From: Rhizobium herbae
GTDB taxonomy: Bacteria > Pseudomonadota > Alphaproteobacteria > Rhizobiales > Rhizobiaceae
DNA length: 64,000 bases
NCBI RefSeq assembly: GCF_017873135.1
Contig: NZ_JAGGJV010000003.1
Coordinates: forward strand, 310,001 to 374,000
Direction: 5' to 3'
The notes beneath the pieces are model-generated. The model was not told the DNA's origin. It ran no database searches and saw nothing but the letters and a program-made list of their open reading frames with translations. Of this stretch, positions 1-10,800 are shown in pieces (position 1 is the first letter of the stretch; every line of letters begins with the position of its first letter). Made by a program: the position numbers and the translations under genes.

Positions 1-426
1 GGTCGCCGGAACGACGGGTACGCCGATTTCGATGGCGAGATTGCGGGCGGCGACCTTGTTGCCGAGGCGCCGCATCGTATCGCCGGTCGGGCCGATGAAG
101 ATGATCCCCGCAGCCTTGCAGGCATCGACGAACTCGGGGCTTTCAGACAGAAGGCCGTAGCCGGGATGGATGGCATCGGCTCCTGACAGCTTGGCGACCC
201 GGATTATTTCCTCGATCGACAGATAACTCTCGATCGGCCCCATGTCGCGGGCAAGATGCGGCCCGCGACCGACCTGGTAACTCTCGTCCGCCTTGAACCG
301 GTGCAGCGCCAGCTTGTCCTCCTCCGCCCATATCGCAACCGTTTTTATTCCCAGTTCGTTTGCGGCGCGAAAAACGCGGATTGCAATTTCGGAACGGTTG
401 GCGACAAGGATTTTTGAGATGGGCAA
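1..426 (-). CDS. pyc: Pyruvate carboxylase, N-terminal part (cut by window edge)
   Basis: Carboxylates pyruvate to oxaloacetate (anaplerosis), using biotin. Only the first 142 codons are in the window. They read as the start of the biotin-carboxylase domain: PISKILVANRSEIAIRVFRA, then a HPGYGLLSESPEF motif and IFIGPTGDTMRRLGNK, which match the Rhizobium etli type enzyme closely as I remember it. The reading frame begins at a TTG codon (426-424) preceded by TGAGGAG about eight bases upstream. No in-frame ATG lies near the conserved N-terminus, so TTG is very probably the true start. The gene continues beyond position 1; the family is about 1150 residues. Its neighbour expR is the same as in S. 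meliloti. Confidence 0.93.
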   Translation of the reverse strand, partial: MPISKILVANRSEIAIRVFRAANELGIKTVAIWAEEDKLALHRFKADESYQVGRGPHLARDMGPIESYLSIEEIIRVAKLSGADAIHPGYGLLSESPEFVDACKAAGIIFIGPTGDTMRRLGNKVAARNLAIEIGVPVVPAT

Positions 427-540
427 GTCGGACTCCTCAAGACTTGAAACGCGGTAATGCTGCACCGCGAAAAGAATTATTAGCGTTTCATGACTTGAAG
501 TTCAATTTCAGAGTCACGCTTGAGCGAAATTCATTTCCAA

Positions 541-1281
541 TCAGGAAATCAGCCCAAGACGGAACGACAGCGCCACGGCATGATGACGGTTTTTCGCCTT
601 CAGCTTGTCCTGGATTCCGTTCATGTACCAATCGACAGTGTGGGTCGAGATATCGAGAATCTTGCTGATCTCGTTCGACGTCATCCCGTCGGCCAGGTAG
701 TTCAAGGCTTCCATCTCGCGCCGCGTCATCTGGACATCGACGCTGGACACCATCTCGGCAAGCACCTTTGGATCGGTCAGCTCCAGCAAACGCCAGAATA
801 TCTTCTTGGCGATGCCGTCGAACAGGCTCATTTCCACCGGGCTGAGATCGACGACACGGCCGCCGAGCGTCATGTTGCCAAGCAATCCACGGCGCCCGTG
901 GACGGGGAAAATATAGCCGTCATAGAGGCCGTGGCCCCGCGCATCGACCATCATGCGCTCCATGCGCTTGCGATGCGGGTCAGAACGGAAGGCAACCAGG
1001 GTATCGCGCCAGCGGAAGCCGCGCTGCGCATGGCCGAGATAGCGGATCGTCGGATCGATAACGACATATTTTTTCTTGATGTAGATCTGCGGCCAACCGT
1101 TCGGCCAGCGTCCGGCAAGCAGCAGGCTCAATGGATTTTCATCGGGCTTCGGCTGGCGAACGAGCCCATAGTAGTCGAAGCCATAACGGTCCAGAAGGCG
1201 TTCGAATTCCCGAACGATCTCGTCCCTGCTCCTCATCTCGTCTATGAGCGCCAAAAATTGCACCAGCAATGTGATATTCAT
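541..1281 (-). CDS. expR: LuxR-type quorum-sensing regulator, ExpR-like
   Basis: A 246-residue protein with an N-terminal autoinducer-binding domain (about residues 10-160, including the WPQIYIKKKYVVIDPTIRY stretch with the W/Y/D positions typical of acyl-homoserine-lactone pockets) and a C-terminal LuxR helix-turn-helix (about 180-240; LTRREMEALNYLADGMTSNEI-like). The ATG at 1281 follows AAGGGG at good spacing. The position between pyc and ndvA is the one expR occupies in S. meliloti, where ExpR controls exopolysaccharide and motility genes. In common S. meliloti laboratory strains the gene is interrupted by an insertion sequence; here the frame is intact. No luxI-type synthase occurs in this window, so the signal must come from elsewhere or from other cells. 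The family assignment is firm; ExpR orthology rests on synteny and remembered sequence. Confidence 0.85.
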   Translation of the reverse strand: MNITLLVQFLALIDEMRSRDEIVREFERLLDRYGFDYYGLVRQPKPDENPLSLLLAGRWPNGWPQIYIKKKYVVIDPTIRYLGHAQRGFRWRDTLVAFRSDPHRKRMERMMVDARGHGLYDGYIFPVHGRRGLLGNMTLGGRVVDLSPVEMSLFDGIAKKIFWRLLELTDPKVLAEMVSSVDVQMTRREMEALNYLADGMTSNEISKILDISTHTVDWYMNGIQDKLKAKNRHHAVALSFRLGLIS

Positions 1282-1744
1282 AAATGCCCCTTCAAGAAAT
1301 CGGTTTCAGTCTCTGACTGCATTTATCGCACCGCAGCATGAATGCGCTGTTCAGCACCCATTCATGTTGCAATCGCAATAATCCCCAACATCAGTCATGG
1401 AGCCACCTAACACCGCATCACCGTCGAACCGCAAGGCGCGAAAAATAGCAAGCTATGAATGATCAACTTAGGGGCGTCAGGAATCTCCAATCGCCTTGAA
1501 GGTCTATCATAACCAAGTTTGCTCGGCGAAGCCAAAAGATGATTTTCTGTGACAGTGCTTCAAAAAGAATATGACGGAAGGATAAGGAAGATCAGTTTTG
1601 GAATTTTCGTTCCATCAACTCCAGATGACAGAACGAATACTTTTTCCGAGCAAGTCTTTCCTTTTTCAACCGTTTCTCCGCGATGCAAATGCCCTGTTGC
1701 TTTTTCATTGCACCGCAAACCAACTGCCCAAGAGGGATAAGACA
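1282..1744. other. Intergenic region between expR and ndvA
   Basis: About 460 bases separating two divergent genes. It must hold both promoters. I could not identify a convincing -35/-10 pair, lux box or riboswitch by eye. An in-frame ATG at 1598 would extend ndvA by 49 residues, but that extension has no family resemblance and lacks a ribosome-binding site. Confidence 0.5.
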
Positions 1745-3502
1745 GTGTCATTGTTCCAGGTCTATGCAAGAGCGCTTCAGTATCTTGCCGTACACAAGCT
1801 CCGCGTTTCCGCGATCGTTATCGCCAATGTCGTCCTGGCGGTCATCACGATTGCGGAGCCCATTCTGTTCGGCCGCATCATCGACGCCATCTCCTCCAAG
1901 CAAACCGTCACGCCCATGCTTTTGATGTGGGCAGGTCTCGGCGTATTTAATACGGTCGCCTTCGTGCTTGTCGCCCGTGAGGCAGACCGGTTGGCGCATA
2001 CGCGCCGTTCGACGCTCATCACCGAAGCCTTCGGCCGGATCATTTCCATGCCCTTGTCGTGGCACACCCAGCGGGGCACCTCCAACGCTCTGCACACGCT
2101 GCTGCGTGCCTGCGAAACGCTGTTCGGCCTCTGGCTCGAATTCATGCGCCAGCATCTTGCGACCGCTGTTGCGCTGACGCTCCTGGTTCCCACGGCCTTT
2201 GCCATGGATGTCCGCCTGTCGCTAGTTCTCGTCGTACTCGGCGTACTCTATGTCGTCGTCGGCAAGTTCGTCATGACGCGGACAAAGGAAGGTCAGGCCT
2301 CCGTCGAGGACCACTATCACACGGTTTTCTCGCACGTCTCCGACTCGATCAGCAACGTTTCGGTCGTACACAGCTACAACCGCATCGAGGCCGAAACCCG
2401 CGAACTGAAGAATTTCACCCAGAAGCTGATCTCCGCCCAGCTGCCGGTCCTCGACTGGTGGGCGCTTGCCAGCGCGCTGAACCGCATGGCCTCGACCATC
2501 TCGATGATGGCCATCCTCGTCATCGGCACCTTCCTGGTCCAGAAGGGCGAACTCGGTATCGGCGACGTCATCGCCTTCATCGGCTTTGCCGGCCTTCTCA
2601 TCGGCCGCCTCGACCAGATGAAAGCCTTCGTGACGCAGATTTTCGAAGCCCGTGCCAAGCTTGAGGACTTCTTCGTCCTGGAAGATTCGGTCCGTGAACG
2701 CGAGGAACCTGCCGATGCAGGCGAGTTGAACAATGTCCGCGGCGAAGTCGAATTCCGGGACGTGTCCTTCAACTTCGCCAATTCGAGCGAAGGCCTGCGC
2801 GATGTCTCCTTCACCGCCAAGGCCGGCCAGACGATCGCTATCGTCGGCCCGACCGGTGCTGGCAAGACGACGCTGGTCAACCTGTTGCAGCGTGTCCACG
2901 AACCTGCCGGCGGCAAGATCCTGATCGATGGCGTCGACATTTCGACGGTGACCCGCAAGTCGCTGCGCCGCTCGATCGCCACCGTTTTCCAGGATGCAGG
3001 CCTGCTCAACCGGTCGATTTGTGAGAACATCCGCCTTGGCCGCGAAGACGCCTCCCTCATCGAAGTGATGAAGGCAGCCGAAGCCGCTGCGGCCGCTGAC
3101 TTCATCGAAGGCCGCCAGGGCGGTTACGACACCCGCGTCGGCGAACGTGGCAACAGGCTTTCCGGCGGCGAGCGCCAGCGTATCGCCATTGCCCGGGCAA
3201 TCCTGAAGAACGCCCCGATCCTCGTGCTCGACGAAGCGACCAGCGCGCTCGACGTCGAGACCGAGAACCGCGTAAAGGCTGCGATCGACAACCTGCGCAA
3301 GGATCGCACCACCTTCATCATCGCCCATCGCCTGTCGACGGTGCGTGAGGCCGATCTGGTGATCTTCATGGATCATGGCCGGATCGTCGAGATGGGCGGC
3401 TTCAACGAGCTGAGCCAAAGCAACGGCCGATTTGCATCCCTGCTCCGGGCCAGCGGCATCCTCACGGACGAAGACGTCCGCAAGAGCCACGCGGCGGCCT
3501 GA
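1745..3502 (+). CDS. ndvA: Cyclic beta-1,2-glucan ABC exporter NdvA/ChvA
   Basis: Inner-membrane ABC exporter, transmembrane and ATPase domains fused, that moves cyclic beta-1,2-glucan into the periplasm. Length 585 residues, matching the 585-588 typical of NdvA/ChvA when the GTG at 1745 is used (preceded by AGAGGGA). Transmembrane half is about 1-310. Walker A GPTGAGKT is at residues 368-375, the signature LSGGERQ at 472-478 and Walker B ILVLDE at 492-497. The run ACETLFGLWLEFMRQHLATA is characteristic of NdvA. The substrate is made by ndvB, two genes downstream on the opposite strand. Loss of such exporters in rhizobia and Agrobacterium is known to impair nodulation or attachment and hypo-osmotic growth. 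Confidence 0.95.
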   Translation: MSLFQVYARALQYLAVHKLRVSAIVIANVVLAVITIAEPILFGRIIDAISSKQTVTPMLLMWAGLGVFNTVAFVLVAREADRLAHTRRSTLITEAFGRIISMPLSWHTQRGTSNALHTLLRACETLFGLWLEFMRQHLATAVALTLLVPTAFAMDVRLSLVLVVLGVLYVVVGKFVMTRTKEGQASVEDHYHTVFSHVSDSISNVSVVHSYNRIEAETRELKNFTQKLISAQLPVLDWWALASALNRMASTISMMAILVIGTFLVQKGELGIGDVIAFIGFAGLLIGRLDQMKAFVTQIFEARAKLEDFFVLEDSVREREEPADAGELNNVRGEVEFRDVSFNFANSSEGLRDVSFTAKAGQTIAIVGPTGAGKTTLVNLLQRVHEPAGGKILIDGVDISTVTRKSLRRSIATVFQDAGLLNRSICENIRLGREDASLIEVMKAAEAAAAADFIEGRQGGYDTRVGERGNRLSGGERQRIAIARAILKNAPILVLDEATSALDVETENRVKAAIDNLRKDRTTFIIAHRLSTVREADLVIFMDHGRIVEMGGFNELSQSNGRFASLLRASGILTDEDVRKSHAAA

Positions 3503-3525
3503 CACAGGGCTTACCGTCCAAATAT

Positions 3526-3552
3526 AAAAAGGCCCCGCACCGGGGCCTTTTT
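3526..3552. terminator. Bidirectional intrinsic terminator between ndvA and opgC
   Basis: Perfect 7-bp stem GGCCCCG (3531-3537) / CGGGGCC (3541-3547) with a CAC loop, an A-run before it and TTTTT after it. It serves ndvA on the plus strand and the convergent opgC-like gene on the minus strand, whose stop codon touches it. Confidence 0.85.
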
Positions 3553-4715
3553 CATGTCTTGGCGACTTGAGGCCGGGACAGATCGCTGATCCAGTCGAGA
3601 TAGCGGGCATAGGCAAAATGTAGACCTATGCCGCCAAGCACGAACAGCGAGCCCCAGAGCGGATCACGTCCGGTCACAAACAGCAGCACCTGACCGACCA
3701 TGGCGAGGATCGTCCCGAAGATGAACACCGGCAGCGAATGCCGGCCGATCAGGACGAGTGGATGATCGATGCGCAGCCGCGCCATCCGGCTGAAGACCGG
3801 AAAGACGGCCAGCAGATAGGCAAGAGCCAGAACGTGCAGCAGGCGCGTGAGCGACAGGAAGGTCTTGTCAAAGCCCGTCAGGACGGCAGGCAGGCCGTAG
3901 GAAAAATCAAGGTTCCACCAGGACAAAGACACCCAGAAGCACGACAGCATCACGTAGCCTGCGGAGAGTGCTATCAGCAGCGGATGGCGCGGCAGCTGTT
4001 TGCCTGAGCGCGATCGCATCATACAGATCACTCCAATGACGAACAGGAACTGCCAGGACCATGGATTGAGGAACCAATAGCCTTCGTCGAGGAAATTGAT
4101 GGGCACGATCGTGAAGATGCCGGCCGCGAGCCAAAGCGCGGCGGACGCCATGAACAGCAGGAACGGACTGCGCCCGTGGAGCCAGAGCATGCCGGGCAAA
4201 AGCAGGAAGACAACGGCATACATCGACAGGATGTTGTTATAGCCCAGCTGATGCCCCAGCAGCACCATGGCGACGAAACCCTGCTCGGTATGATCGACGA
4301 GAGGACGGATGTTGATCTCGCTGATCAGGTCCTGCCGGCCGAAATAGAGCGCACCGCCGGCAAAGATCGCCAGCGTGATGATGCTGGTCATGATATGCGC
4401 GACATAGAGCGTAAACGCCCGGCGCCAGATTTTCAGGCTGAGCGCGAGGCGATTGCCGACATCGAACTTCCGGCCATAGGCAAGCCCGGCCGAAAGCCCC
4501 GAGATCAGCACAAAGGCTTCGGCGGAGTCCGAGAAGCCGAAATTCTTCGTGGTCAGGTATTCGAGATATTGTCCCGGTACGTGATTGATGAAGATGGTGA
4601 TGAGGCAAAGCGCCCGATACACGTCGAGGCGCGTGTCGCGCTGGGGAGATATGGAAGGGCTCTCCGCCGTCTGCCTACTATCGGCAGGCGGTTCGAATTG
4701 CAGTTTTTGAAGCAT
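3552..4715 (-). CDS. opgC: OpgC-family membrane acyltransferase (glucan-modifying)
   Basis: A 387-residue, strongly hydrophobic protein with about ten membrane segments. The N-terminal motif DTRLDVYRALCLITIFINHV fits the OpgC family, which adds succinyl groups to osmoregulated periplasmic glucans. Typical features include the conserved RLDxxRxLxLxxIFxxH block at about residues 28-47 and the FGFSDSAEAFVLISGLSAG block near residues 60-80. It sits between the glucan exporter and the glucan synthase, so the likely substrate is cyclic beta-1,2-glucan and the likely job is anionic substitution. Which group it adds (succinyl or another acyl) cannot be read from sequence. Transcribed in the same direction as ndvB, 130 bases after it, so it may be partly co-transcribed despite the hairpin in between. 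Confidence 0.82.
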   Translation of the reverse strand: MLQKLQFEPPADSRQTAESPSISPQRDTRLDVYRALCLITIFINHVPGQYLEYLTTKNFGFSDSAEAFVLISGLSAGLAYGRKFDVGNRLALSLKIWRRAFTLYVAHIMTSIITLAIFAGGALYFGRQDLISEINIRPLVDHTEQGFVAMVLLGHQLGYNNILSMYAVVFLLLPGMLWLHGRSPFLLFMASAALWLAAGIFTIVPINFLDEGYWFLNPWSWQFLFVIGVICMMRSRSGKQLPRHPLLIALSAGYVMLSCFWVSLSWWNLDFSYGLPAVLTGFDKTFLSLTRLLHVLALAYLLAVFPVFSRMARLRIDHPLVLIGRHSLPVFIFGTILAMVGQVLLFVTGRDPLWGSLFVLGGIGLHFAYARYLDWISDLSRPQVAKT

Positions 4716-4786
4716 CCAGAATGTTCTCGTCCGAGTTCAGTGCCCCTGCCCCCTTGACGTGATGTGACTGCTGGCGATCAGAACGA

Positions 4787-4820
4787 AACCGGCTTTGCGC
4801 CTTCTGGTGCAAAGCCGGTT
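4787..4820 (-). terminator. Strong hairpin downstream of ndvB
   Basis: Perfect 12-bp stem AACCGGCTTTGC (4787-4798) / GCAAAGCCGGTT (4809-4820) with a 10-base loop, 26 bases after the ndvB stop. The sequence following on the minus strand is only moderately T-rich, so it may be a leaky terminator or mRNA stabiliser rather than a full stop. Confidence 0.55.
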
Positions 4821-4845
4821 ACCACTCTTGAGCAAGCGCCGGCAG

Positions 4846-7800
4846 CTACAACAAAACGCCTTCATGCGCGTTTTTTGTGACAGTATTATTGACGCTGACG
4901 ATCGGCTCGCCGCTTTCCCCATTTTTGGTCACGGAAATCGTATGCGCCTTGCCGTTGATCGTCAGCGTTGCCGAGAACCCGTCCCAATCCTTCGGCAGGA
5001 CCGGCCGGATGATCAGCATCTCTCCCTGTCTGCGAATGCCCAGGATACCTTCGACCGCGGCGCGATAGAGCCAGGCCGCCGAACCCGTGTACCAGGTCCA
5101 GCCTCCGCGTCCCGTCAGGTCACCGTCGCCGTAGATATCGGCGGCGACCACGTAAGGTTCGACCCGATAGTGATCGGCACCGTCGCGGTCCCTCGAATGA
5201 TTGATCGGATTGAGCATCTCGAAGGCGCGCCATGCGTCTTCCGTTCGGTTCTGCGCCGCAAGTGCCAGCACCACCCATGTCGCCGCATGGGTGTACTGCC
5301 CACCATTTTCGCGCACACCCGGTGGATAGGCCTTGATGTAGCCCGGGTCTTGCGCGGTTCCGGAGAGCGGCGGCGTGAACAGGCGGATGATCTGATGATC
5401 AGCATCCGCCAACTCCGAAAGGACGGCGTCCATGGCCTGCGCTGACCGGGCGGCATCGCCCTCGCCGGACAGAACGCTCCAGGACTGGGCGATGGAATCG
5501 ATCCGGCATTCGCTGCTATTGGCAGAGCCGAGCGGCGTTCCATCGTCGTAGTAGCCACGGCGGTAGTGGCCGCCATCCCAGCCGGCCGTTTCAAGCGCCT
5601 GCTTGAGGCCGGCAAGATGCGCTTCCCAGGCGGAAATCCGCTTGGCATCGCCGCGCTCGCGCGCGATGACGAGGAAGGAGCGCAAGGTGGCGGCGAGGAA
5701 CCAGCCGAGCCAGACGCTGGTACCGCGCCCCTCGATGCCGACACGATTCATGCCGTCGTTCCAGTCGCCGCCAAGGATCAGCGGCAGGCCGTTCTCGCCC
5801 TTGCGGGCAATGGCCAGATCAAGCGCCAGCGCGCAATGCTCGTAGAGGCTCGCGCGCCGCTCGGACACGGCAGGCTGGAAGAAGCTGTCATGCTGGCCGG
5901 GCTCAAGGGCCGCACCCTCGATGAAGGCGATCTGCTCGTCGAGAATATCCTTGGTTCCCGTCACAGCGCAGTAATGCTGGACGGCATGGCCGAGCCAGAC
6001 GACGTCGTCGGAGATCAGGGTACGCACGCCCGAGCCGTTGCCCGGCAGCCACCAGTGAAGGACGTCACCCTCGACAAACTGGCGCGCGGCGGCGTTGAGG
6101 ATCTGTGCCCTTGCCAGTTCCGGCCGGTGCACGATGAAGGCGAGCGTATCCTGCAGCTGGTCGCGGAAGCCGAAGGCGCCGCTGGCCTGATAGAAGGCCG
6201 AGCGCGCCAGAATACGGCAACCAAGGCTCTGATAGGGCAGCCAGGCATTGACCATGTTGTTGAACGCCTTGTCCGGCGTTTCGACCTGAAGAACTCCCGT
6301 AAAATCCTGCCAATAGCTGTTGGATGTTTCAAGAACCGCTTCGAACGTGCTCTGCCGCGCCTCTGCGAGATGCTCGAGCGCTTGTTGGGCATTGTCCGAA
6401 TCGCCGATATAGAACGTCAGGTCCCGGCTCTCGCCGGCCTTCAGCGTCACATCGACAACGATCGCGGCACAGGGATCGCCATCAGCTTCGACGGCCCCCG
6501 ACAGCACGCCGCCATCAAGCACGGCCTGCGGCGCATAGATGCTGCCGGCGCGCCCGAGGAACTCGCGCCGGCTGCTCGTAAAGCCGGCAGGCTTCTCGCT
6601 GGCCGCAAGGAAGGCGGTGCGGCCCGAATAGTCGATGCTGTACGGATTGGTCGCCAGTACCGCGCCGCTTGCCTCGTCGTGATGCGAGAGAATGAACGGC
6701 GCTGTCTTTGCCCGGTTGTTGCCGAGCACCCATTCGGCATAGCCATAGACCTTGAGGCTTCGCGCTTCACCGGACGTGTTGTTCAGCCGCAACCGCAGAT
6801 ATTTCACCGGTGCCGTGCGGTGAACGGTCTGGCTGACCTCGATCTCCAGCTCGTCCTGCACGCTTTTGAACACCGAATATCCGAGCCCATGCCGGGTCTC
6901 GAACAGGACGGACTTGCGGCGCGACAGGGCGGCATGGGGCGACAGGACGGTGCCGTTATCCATGTCCCTGATGAAGATCGCTTCGCCCGGGCGGTTGATC
7001 ACCGGATCGTTGGTCCAGGGCGTCAGCTGATAGTCGCGCGAATTGCGGCCCCAGGTAAACGCAGCGCCCTCGGCTGCCACGTGGAAACCGAAGGCTTCAT
7101 TGGAAATCACGTTGATCCACGGCTGCGGCGTGGCTTCGCCACCGCGCAGTCGCGTCACGTATTCGCGGCCATCCGGGGAAAAGCCGCCATAACCGTTCCA
7201 GAACTCGAGGCCATCGCCGTTGACGTCGATGCTTTCAACACCGCTGTCTTCAGCCACGACCGCCAGCAGCGGACCAGCTGCGGCTTCCTTCTTCGCGGAA
7301 GGTTTCGAGAGCAGGTTTTCCGCCCGCGAAATCTGGTCCGAGATCTTGCCGTTGCGGGCGTGGAAGACGGCCCGGGACGCAGACAGGAGCGCCGACCAGG
7401 TCTGCGGCTCCATGATGTCGCGGCGAACCGCAAAGATATGCTGGCGCGGACCGTCTGACAGGCCGCGCAGGCGCAGGTTTTCGGCCATGGCATCCAGAGT
7501 GTGCTGCATGTCCTGTGCATAGGATGCGGCACGCTCGTTGATGATCACCAGATCCGCGGTGACGCCGCGTGAGCGCAGATATTCCTGCGCCTTCAAGGCT
7601 TCGCGCGCGATACCAAGATCGATATCATCGTTGATGCGGACGGCAAAGATGGGGAAATCACCCGAAATCGACAGCGGCCAGAGCGCCGACTGCGGTGCGA
7701 GGCCAGCCTGAACCGTCGCGGTATCTGCCCGCAACTGCATGTCCGGATAGACGAGGTAGCGGCCGAGCATCTGGAAGCTCGCCGCTTCCTGCGAGGTGAC

Positions 7801-10800
7801 GCCGACATGGCGCATCTGCACCTGGGATCGGGTCCAGGCATGGATGAGTTCATGATTGAAGCTGTCGGGGTGACGATAGCGATCAACCGCCTTGTCGATC
7901 GCTTCGCGGTCGGGAGCGGCGATGGTCCAGAAGATCACGCTGACCTTCTTGCCGGCCGGCACCCGCACGACGCGGCGCAACGAGACGATCGGATCGAGCG
8001 TATAGCCGTCGGTGCCCGAAAGCTTGGCATCGGTATCGAAAGCCTGCGCCTCGGCCAGCGTGCGGCCCGTGCCGATGAACCGGCGCCTGTCCGTTTCTGC
8101 TTCGGTATGGCGGGTGCTGGCGGCGTTGTCGACAATCAGGTGCGCCACCTGCATATCCGGCTCGCCGGGACTGCGCTTGTTGCGCGTGACACGGATGACA
8201 TCGCCCTTGGGATCGACTTCCGTGCGCAGGAACATCTTGGCAAAGAGCGGATGGGCACTGTCGGTATCGTCGGTCGTCAGAACCGGCTCGGCATAGGATG
8301 TCACCTCGATGAAGCGGTCCTCCGTTCCGGTATTGAGCAGGATCACCCGGCGGCCTTCGGCGTCGTGTTCCGTCGCGACGATGCATTCAACTTCGCTGGT
8401 GAGGTCGCCGACGGTCTTGATGAACTCGGCCTTGTCGTCGCCAAAGCGGGCCGTCGTTTTCTCGCCTTCGGCGCGGCGCGGTTCGGCCGTCGCCGACCAC
8501 CAGTCTCCGGTGGTCGTGTCGCGCAGGAAGATGAAGGTGCCCGAACGGTCCTCGGTCGGATCGGCCTTCCAGCGGGCAACGGTCTGGCCGTTCCAGCGGG
8601 AATAGCCGGCACCGGTCGCGGTCAGCATCACGGCATAGTGGCCGTTCGACAGGAAAACCGTCTCGCGGTCCTTGGTCAGCGGATTGGTGATCACGCGCAC
8701 TTCGGGGCGCAGCAGATCTTCCTGCCCCTTGCCGAGCGATTCCGGCTCTTTCTTGGTATTGATGATCGGAATATCGCGCGGGGCCTTTTCCTGCAGCAGC
8801 AGTTCGGCGGCTTCGATGACCGGATCGGCGTGGAACCACTCGCGCAGGCGCCCGTTGAAGACGACGTTGGCAACCGCGGCGATCGACATGCCGTGATGGT
8901 GCGCATAGTAGTTGCGCACCACGGCGCAGGTCTTGCCTTCCGGCACGCGTGTCGGCGTGTAATCGACGGAATCGTGGAAACCGTAGACGCCGAGCGCGCC
9001 AACGGCGCGCAACCGCTCGAGATTGGCAAGCGCCGCCTTTGGAAAATACATGCTGGCGAGAATCGAGGCATAAGGCGCGATGACGGCATTCTGGCCGAGA
9101 CCACGCTTCAGGCCGAGCGTCGGCACGCCGAAGTTGGTGTATTGATAGGTCAGTTCGTGGTCGCGGGCATTGAAGGCCGCTTCCGAAATGCCCCACGGCG
9201 TGCCGAGACGGCGGCCGTGGTTCATCTGCTCCTGGACGATCAGGTTGTTGGTCTGGTTGAGAATACCGCCCTGACGCTCCTGCATGACCAGCGGCGGCAT
9301 GAGATATTCGAACATCGAACCGGACCAGGACACCAGCGCACCGCGCGCGCCGATCGGCACGATCGGACGGCCGAGCTTGTACCAGTGTTCCGTCGGCAAA
9401 TCGCCCTTGGCGATGGCAAACAGGCTGGTCAGTCGTGCTTCGGAGGCGAGCAGGTCGTAGCAGGCTTCGTCGAGTTCGTTCGCATTGACGCGGTAGCCGA
9501 TCGACAGCAGCCGCCTTTCCGGCCGGAAGAGGAAACTGAAATCCATCGTAAACGCGATATCGCGGGCACGGTCGCGCACGACGATCAGACGCTGGCGCAG
9601 CGCTTCGATGGCGCCGAGATCGAAGACACCGTCGGCGATGTGGGCTTCGCAGGTGTTGACGAGCATGGTCGCCCACTTCGTCACTTCACCGCTCTGGGCG
9701 TTTTTGACCTCATGGTCGAGGTTGACGGTGAGCTTGTGGATGTCGCGCGCCAGTACCGCAAGGTTGATGACGCGGATGGAGGCGAATTCGTGCTCGCGCT
9801 TGACCGCGGCCAAGGCATTCTGGAAGCCGGTGATCCTCTCTTCCATCAGGCGGCGCAGCGGCCGCACGGTCTTGCGGTCATCCGGCAGATCGGCCAGCAC
9901 CTCGGACAGGATGGAGGCAACATCGCCGATGCCGTCGAGATTGCCCTGGACATGGGCGGAAGGCGCCTCGGCCCAATCGCGGCACATCGAAGACACCGCG
10001 ATCAGGTGGCCGGCAAGATTGCCGCTATCGACGGCGGAGACATATTTCGGCTCCATCGTTTCCAGCGTATCGGTCTTGTACCAGTTGTAGAGATGGCCGC
10101 GGAATTTCGGCATGCGGTCGATCGTGGCAACCGTTTCCTCGAGGCGACGGACGGTTTCCTCGAAACCGATCCAGCCGAAATCGCGCGCCGACATCACCGA
10201 CAACAGATAAACGCCGATATTCGTCGGCGAGGTCCGCTCGGCGAGGATAGGATGCGGGATTTCCTGGAAATTGTCCGGCGGCAGGAAATGCTGCTCGGCG
10301 GTAACGAACTGCTCGAAATAGAGCCATGTGCGCCGCGCGATCTTGCGCAGTTCCTCGACCACGTTTTCCGGCACGACCAGCTGATCTTCCGTCTCGGCCG
10401 ACTGGCTGACGAACCAGGCAATGGCGGGAGATAGCGCCCAGACCACGGCAAACGGAATGCCGATGAAGGGCAGACCCGTGTCGGAGACCGCCGCCAGCGC
10501 CAGCGAAAGCACCGACAGGAGCGGTACGATCCACATCGAACGGTAGTAGTCCCAGACGGCGCCACCGGCGGAACTCTGGACCTGTGCGGCCGTACGCCAT
10601 TCGAGCATGAGCTTGCCGCTGACGAACGTACGGTAGATCGAGCGGACGATGGCGTCGGCCATCATGGCCGCCGAATGCGCGATGAAGACGATGCGAAGCA
10701 CGACCTGCGCATTCGCGGCCTGAATTTCGGATAGAACCGCATGAAGATGCGCCCGCGCGACGATATCGTTGCGGCGCGGCATCAGGCCCGAAATCAGAGA

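Noticed and set aside
2222..3616. 464-codon frame opposite ndvA
   Set aside because: Shadow of a well-supported ABC exporter; no recognisable domain.
7807..10434. Very long open frame on the plus strand opposite ndvB (also 5566-7458 and 11125-13422)
   Set aside because: Antisense shadows of the GC-rich ndvB gene; no family motifs, no ribosome-binding sites, arginine/histidine-rich composition typical of shadow frames.
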